A stretch of DNA of 25,703 nucleotides from an uncultured Bacteroidota bacterium (lineage in GTDB: Bacteria; Bacteroidota; Bacteroidia; Chitinophagales; S012-47). The position numbers and the translations under genes were made by a program. The stretch spans positions 1 through 25,703 of the forward strand of contig CAJXXO010000006.1 of the NCBI GenBank assembly GCA_913062655.1, given 5' to 3'. This document shows, in pieces, positions 22,780-25,703 of this stretch (position 1 is the first letter of the stretch; the number at the start of each line of letters is the position of its first letter). The notes beneath the pieces are model-generated. The model was not told the origin of the DNA. It did no database searches and worked only from the letters and a program-made list of their open reading frames with translations.

Positions 22780-23556
22780 TTACAGATCTGACTTCAGTAC
22801 CTTCCAGTAGCTGGCCCATTGAAAGATGAGTCCATAGCCAAGGCCAACGGCAGCATTAAGTACCGGCACGTGATCTTTCCCCAGTTGCAGCTCATTTTCA
22901 AATGCTTCTATACTCGGATACTCATTGAGATTGGTTAGTATTTTCACCGGAAAGTACAGGGTAAAATCTCCCGGCAAGGTATTCCGGATAATGGCCTCAC
23001 CAAACACTGCGTACGTTAAGAAGAGAATTACCGTAAGTCCATTGCGCTTGAGCAAAAAGCTGAATAGCATAGCCAGGCTCATAAGCGTAAAGGCATGAAT
23101 AAAATGCGCCACCACAAAATCTAGTCTGGCGGTAAATAGACTGAGGGAAACGACATTGCTATTGATCAACCCCATGATGACTCCTATTACAAATACCATA
23201 AGGGTAGATGCCAGGCTCAATAGAAGCACTACATAGGACTTAGATAAGATGATCTGTTTTCTTGAAAGGCCGTCTATAACTTGCTGCCGAAGTGTCCTGT
23301 AGCTGAATTCATTGGTCACCATGAAAATGACGGCAATGCACAGGTATAGGTTTAGAAACTTGGACAGAAAGGCCACATTCTGCCATACATAAGGAAAGCG
23401 GAACGCTTCTTTAGAGAACAGCTCGAACGGACCAAAGCTAAGCTCAGTAAAGCTGACAAAGATGAGTGATAAAAGCAACACATACCCACCCAGAATCACA
23501 TTCATGGTCCGGTAACGGCTGTACTTTATCCATTCAATATAAAGGAGGTTACGCAT
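22780..23556 (-). CDS. ABC-2-type transporter permease
   Basis: 258 residues. Seen: about six membrane helices (near 17-37, 60-78, 103-128, 150-168, 170-190 and 235-250), an N-terminal YIEWIKYSRYRTMNV and a following EFSYRTLRQQVIDGLSRKQ loop after the second helix, which are typical of ABC-2 permeases. Its start overlaps the end of the ATPase gene by 8 bases, so the two form one complex. The substrate is unknown; candidates are a lipid, a bacteriocin-like peptide or a drug. The gene is followed, after 97 bases, by the divergent-looking tetR promoter region on the same strand. I see no clear terminator between them. Confidence 0.88.
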   Translation of the reverse strand: MRNLLYIEWIKYSRYRTMNVILGGYVLLLSLIFVSFTELSFGPFELFSKEAFRFPYVWQNVAFLSKFLNLYLCIAVIFMVTNEFSYRTLRQQVIDGLSRKQIILSKSYVVLLLSLASTLMVFVIGVIMGLINSNVVSLSLFTARLDFVVAHFIHAFTLMSLAMLFSFLLKRNGLTVILFLTYAVFGEAIIRNTLPGDFTLYFPVKILTNLNEYPSIEAFENELQLGKDHVPVLNAAVGLGYGLIFQWASYWKVLKSDL

Positions 23557-24439
23557 GGTCGCCTGTTATTTCCAGGAATTGGTCTTCCAGTGTCTTCTTG
23601 CGCGGCACCAGTTGACTGAGAGTAAATCCCTTTTGGTGAAAAAATTGATTGACTTCTTCGCCCTGCATCGTGGTGGAAATCAACAACTGATTTTCAGCAG
23701 CTTCTAATAAAGAAATGTCACTTGTTGTGTCAATTAAGGCTCTCAAACCCTGGCTGTCAGAAGCAGCAACGAGATACCGGTAAACCGTTTCCGTTTGTCC
23801 GCCAAGTGCCCGGGTTTCTAACAATTGGCCCTGCTTCATTACTGCGACATGCGTACAAACCTTTTCTACCTCGTCTAAAAGGTGACTGGCCAGAATTACC
23901 GTTTTACCAGAAGCACCTAAAGATTTGATCAGGTCACGAATCTCAATGATTCCCTTTGGGTCCATGCCATTAGTAGGCTCATCAAGGACAATTACCTCTG
24001 GGTCGTTCAGCAAAGTGCTAGCAAGTGCCAGTCTTTGTTTCATACCCGTTGAATAGGTTTTGAATGCACTGTGCATGCGTGTGCCCAGGCCCACTAATGT
24101 TAGTGTCTCTTTAATCTTATCCCGGCCTTTGCCTTTTATGGCGGCAACAAGACGAAGATTATCAAACGCACTTAGATAACCATAGAAATTGGGTTGCTCT
24201 AGCAAAGCTCCGATCCTTCTTCTGGCTTCATGGGCTTGTAGCTCACCGAACCAGCTATATTGACCCTTATCAGGATTTGTAATACCAAGAATCATCCCCA
24301 ACGTGGTACTTTTACCACTACCGTTAGGCCCTAGAATACCAAACACCGCACCTTTCGGTACCTGCAATACCAGATTGTCCACCGCCCGAATAGAGCCATA
24401 CCGTTTCGACAATCCCTCTGTCTGCAAAACATATTCCAC
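23549..24439 (-). CDS. ABC transporter ATP-binding protein
   Basis: 296 residues from a GTG at 24439; no ATG is available upstream of the conserved core. Seen: Walker A GPNGSGKST (37-45), signature STGMKQRL (130-137, the usual SGG replaced by STG), Walker B VIVLDEPTNGMDP (149-161), and the switch histidine in ASHLLDEVEKV. A C-terminal extension of about 80 residues, after the nucleotide-binding domain, ends with LVPRKKTLEDQFLEITG, as in many ATPases of ABC-2 exporters. It energises the permease encoded next (8-base overlap). It is divergent from rnhB, with 55 bases between the starts. Confidence 0.93.
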   Translation of the reverse strand: MEYVLQTEGLSKRYGSIRAVDNLVLQVPKGAVFGILGPNGSGKSTTLGMILGITNPDKGQYSWFGELQAHEARRRIGALLEQPNFYGYLSAFDNLRLVAAIKGKGRDKIKETLTLVGLGTRMHSAFKTYSTGMKQRLALASTLLNDPEVIVLDEPTNGMDPKGIIEIRDLIKSLGASGKTVILASHLLDEVEKVCTHVAVMKQGQLLETRALGGQTETVYRYLVAASDSQGLRALIDTTSDISLLEAAENQLLISTTMQGEEVNQFFHQKGFTLSQLVPRKKTLEDQFLEITGDHA

Positions 24440-24494
24440 GCGTCCAGATTTTGGCCCAAATTAGCAGGATGGGCTCAATTGAAGAAAATCCACC

Positions 24495-25070
24495 ATGTTA
24501 AAGTACTATAAAAATCCCGATGGTGTAGTAGCTGGTATTGACGAGGCGGGGCGGGGATGCTTAGCAGGACCAGTAGTAGCAGCAGCAGTTATGTTGCCTG
24601 AGGATCATGGACTACCTTCCCTGCAGGATTCAAAACAACTTACCGAAAGCCAAAGGGAAGCCGCCTATGAGGGGTTGATGGCAAGCAAATACCCCATAGG
24701 TATAGGCATTATACCACCACACATCATTGATGACATCAACATATTACAGGCTACCTATCTCGCCATGCACGAAGCTATTGACCAATTGCCTCAAAAGCCC
24801 GTGGAATTAATCATAGATGGGAATCGCTTCAAGCCTTATTTTGGTATTGTACACACTTGTGTGATTAAAGGAGATGCCACCTACAGCGCCATTGCTGCTG
24901 CATCCATCATAGCCAAAGTCACCAGAGACCGGTACATGATAAAACAACACGACAAATATCCCCAATACGATTGGTCCCAGAACAAGGGATACCCCACCAA
25001 GCGTCACAAATCAGCCATCAAACTCCACGGATTAACACCGCTGCATCGGAAATCTTTCCGAAGTGCATAA
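24495..25070 (+). CDS. rnhB: Ribonuclease HII
   Basis: 191 residues, the usual length for RNase HII. It cleaves RNA in RNA-DNA hybrids and removes single ribonucleotides from DNA. Seen: the catalytic D16-E17 in GIDEAGRGCLAGP, D108 in LIIDGN and D127 in IKGDATYSAIAAASIIAKVTRD, all four metal-binding acids present. It diverges from the ABC ATPase gene, with 55 bases between. Its stop lies two bases before the hairpin that ends the convergent PorP/SprF gene. Confidence 0.96.
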   Translation: MLKYYKNPDGVVAGIDEAGRGCLAGPVVAAAVMLPEDHGLPSLQDSKQLTESQREAAYEGLMASKYPIGIGIIPPHIIDDINILQATYLAMHEAIDQLPQKPVELIIDGNRFKPYFGIVHTCVIKGDATYSAIAAASIIAKVTRDRYMIKQHDKYPQYDWSQNKGYPTKRHKSAIKLHGLTPLHRKSFRSA

Positions 25071-25072
25071 AA

Positions 25073-25101
25073 AAAGGGCGGCCCCGAAGGACAGCCCCTT
25101 T
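25073..25101 (-). terminator. Terminator between rnhB and the PorP/SprF gene
   Basis: AAAGGG (25073-25078) pairs with CCCTTT (25096-25101), extended by further GC pairs with a bulge. On the minus strand a run of seven T follows the stem, so it ends the PorP/SprF transcript. The plus strand has only TTTAT after it, weaker but possibly bidirectional. Confidence 0.7.
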
Positions 25102-25120
25102 ATCTCGTTGGTAAACTAAT

Positions 25121-25703
25121 TTATTCTTCAGCAGGCGCTTCTTCCGGCATCTCATCCTGCTCGTCCATTGCCTTCTTCTTCTTCAAGAAGTCAATCTTCT
25201 GACGGCCAAACTTAATACCGAAGGTTACTTCATGAGAACCCCAGGTGTAAGGCTGAATTACATCCTCAGCATTACCGAAGTTGAAGTCATAGCTATAGCT
25301 AAACTGATAGCGATCCTGTACATTGAAACCAGTCATCAATGCCAGGAAGTTACCGTCACGATAACCAACACCAGCCATTAACTGATCTTCTAAGAAATAA
25401 CCTCTCAGGTTGATGTCGTAAGAGAAGATTCCTCCTTCAGGTACATAACGCAGGAAAGCCATAGGCTCTAAGCCAACTTTGTCGCCTGCGAGGCTAAACT
25501 TGTAACCACCCATACCATAAATGTGCGTTGACAAGCTGTAGGCCTCATCATCTGTAATTTGGAATACCTGTGGTGCTGATAAACCTGCCCAGAAGCGCTC
25601 GCCATATAAATAAGCGCCAAAAGAAAGGTCACCAATCCAGTCGTTACCAAATATCGCAGGATCGTTAGGTACAAGTGGATTAGCCTGGCTCTCATCCAGG
25701 TCC
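25121..25703 (-). CDS. PorP/SprF-family type IX secretion-associated membrane protein, N-terminus cut by the window
   Basis: The frame is open to the right edge; 193 residues are visible of a family usually 300-350 long. Seen: PNDPAIFGNGWDIGDLSFG, FWAGLSAPQVFQI and YKFSLAGDKVGLEPMAFLRY, followed by alternating short strands and turns (YDINLRGYFLEDQLMAGVGYR, YQFSYSYDFNFG). This GLSAP and Y-x-L-x-P style beta-barrel pattern is characteristic of PorP/SprF proteins of Bacteroidota. They sit in the outer membrane and, in some species, anchor cargo for the type IX system. A C-terminal tail of lysines then glutamates (KKKKAMDEQDEMPEEAPAEE) follows the last strand. Whether this one serves secretion or gliding cannot be told from here. 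Confidence 0.86.
   Translation of the reverse strand, partial: DLDESQANPLVPNDPAIFGNDWIGDLSFGAYLYGERFWAGLSAPQVFQITDDEAYSLSTHIYGMGGYKFSLAGDKVGLEPMAFLRYVPEGGIFSYDINLRGYFLEDQLMAGVGYRDGNFLALMTGFNVQDRYQFSYSYDFNFGNAEDVIQPYTWGSHEVTFGIKFGRQKIDFLKKKKAMDEQDEMPEEAPAEE

Noticed and set aside
24440..24494. TAATTTG on the minus strand as the ABC transporter promoter
   Set aside because: It is one base short of the TAnnTTTG consensus and has no TTG at the right distance.

Overview
The window looks like chromosomal DNA of an aerobic, Gram-negative Bacteroidota, probably near the Saprospiria/Lewinella-like lineages (the lineage is an inference). Direct signs are a PorP/SprF-type (type IX secretion) membrane protein at the right edge, Bacteroidota -7 promoter boxes (TAnnTTTG) with TTG -33 elements, weak or absent Shine-Dalgarno sequences, many lipoprotein signal peptides, and an RND pump whose adaptor is lipidated. 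Coding density is very high: no gene-free stretch exceeds about 110 bases. I see no tRNA, rRNA, insertion sequence, CRISPR array or phage gene.

Layout. 1-2228: end of a large FtsX/YbbP-type ABC permease. 2277-2756: MarR regulator. 2826-8278: a tight five-gene operon of SSS symporter, GNAT acetyltransferase, M20 amidohydrolase, alanine-racemase-family enzyme and ornithine-racemase-like (COG3457) enzyme. Its promoter (TTG 2787, TATCTTTG 2812) contains a perfect 7-6-7 inverted repeat between the two elements, a good candidate operator for the adjacent MarR protein. An SDR dehydrogenase (8275-9021, minus) converges and overlaps by 4 bases. 9095-10956: an alkylglycerol-monooxygenase-like membrane hydroxylase overlapping a YhhN/TMEM86 lysoplasmalogenase, a possible ether-lipid breakdown pair. 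11013-14948: minus-strand envelope genes (YceI lipoprotein, DUF4136 lipoprotein, CPBP/CAAX-type membrane protease, methionine-rich lipoprotein, DUF3089 hydrolase). 14998-16041: thiL. 22682-16095 (minus): tetR, TolC-like channel, adaptor, RND pump, with a promoter and a 9-14-9 dyad upstream. 24439-22780 (minus): a two-gene ABC transporter. 24495-25070: rnhB. 25703-25121 (minus): partial PorP/SprF.

How the parts work together. The MarR-symporter-racemase block looks like a self-contained locus for importing an amino acid or N-acyl amino acid, deacylating it and changing its stereochemistry. The substrate is not known from sequence. The efflux operon is a complete tripartite pump headed by its own likely repressor. 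Intrinsic terminators can be read at four gene ends (about 10948-10973, 12963-12991, 16049-16073 and 25073-25101); each reads best for the minus-strand gene.
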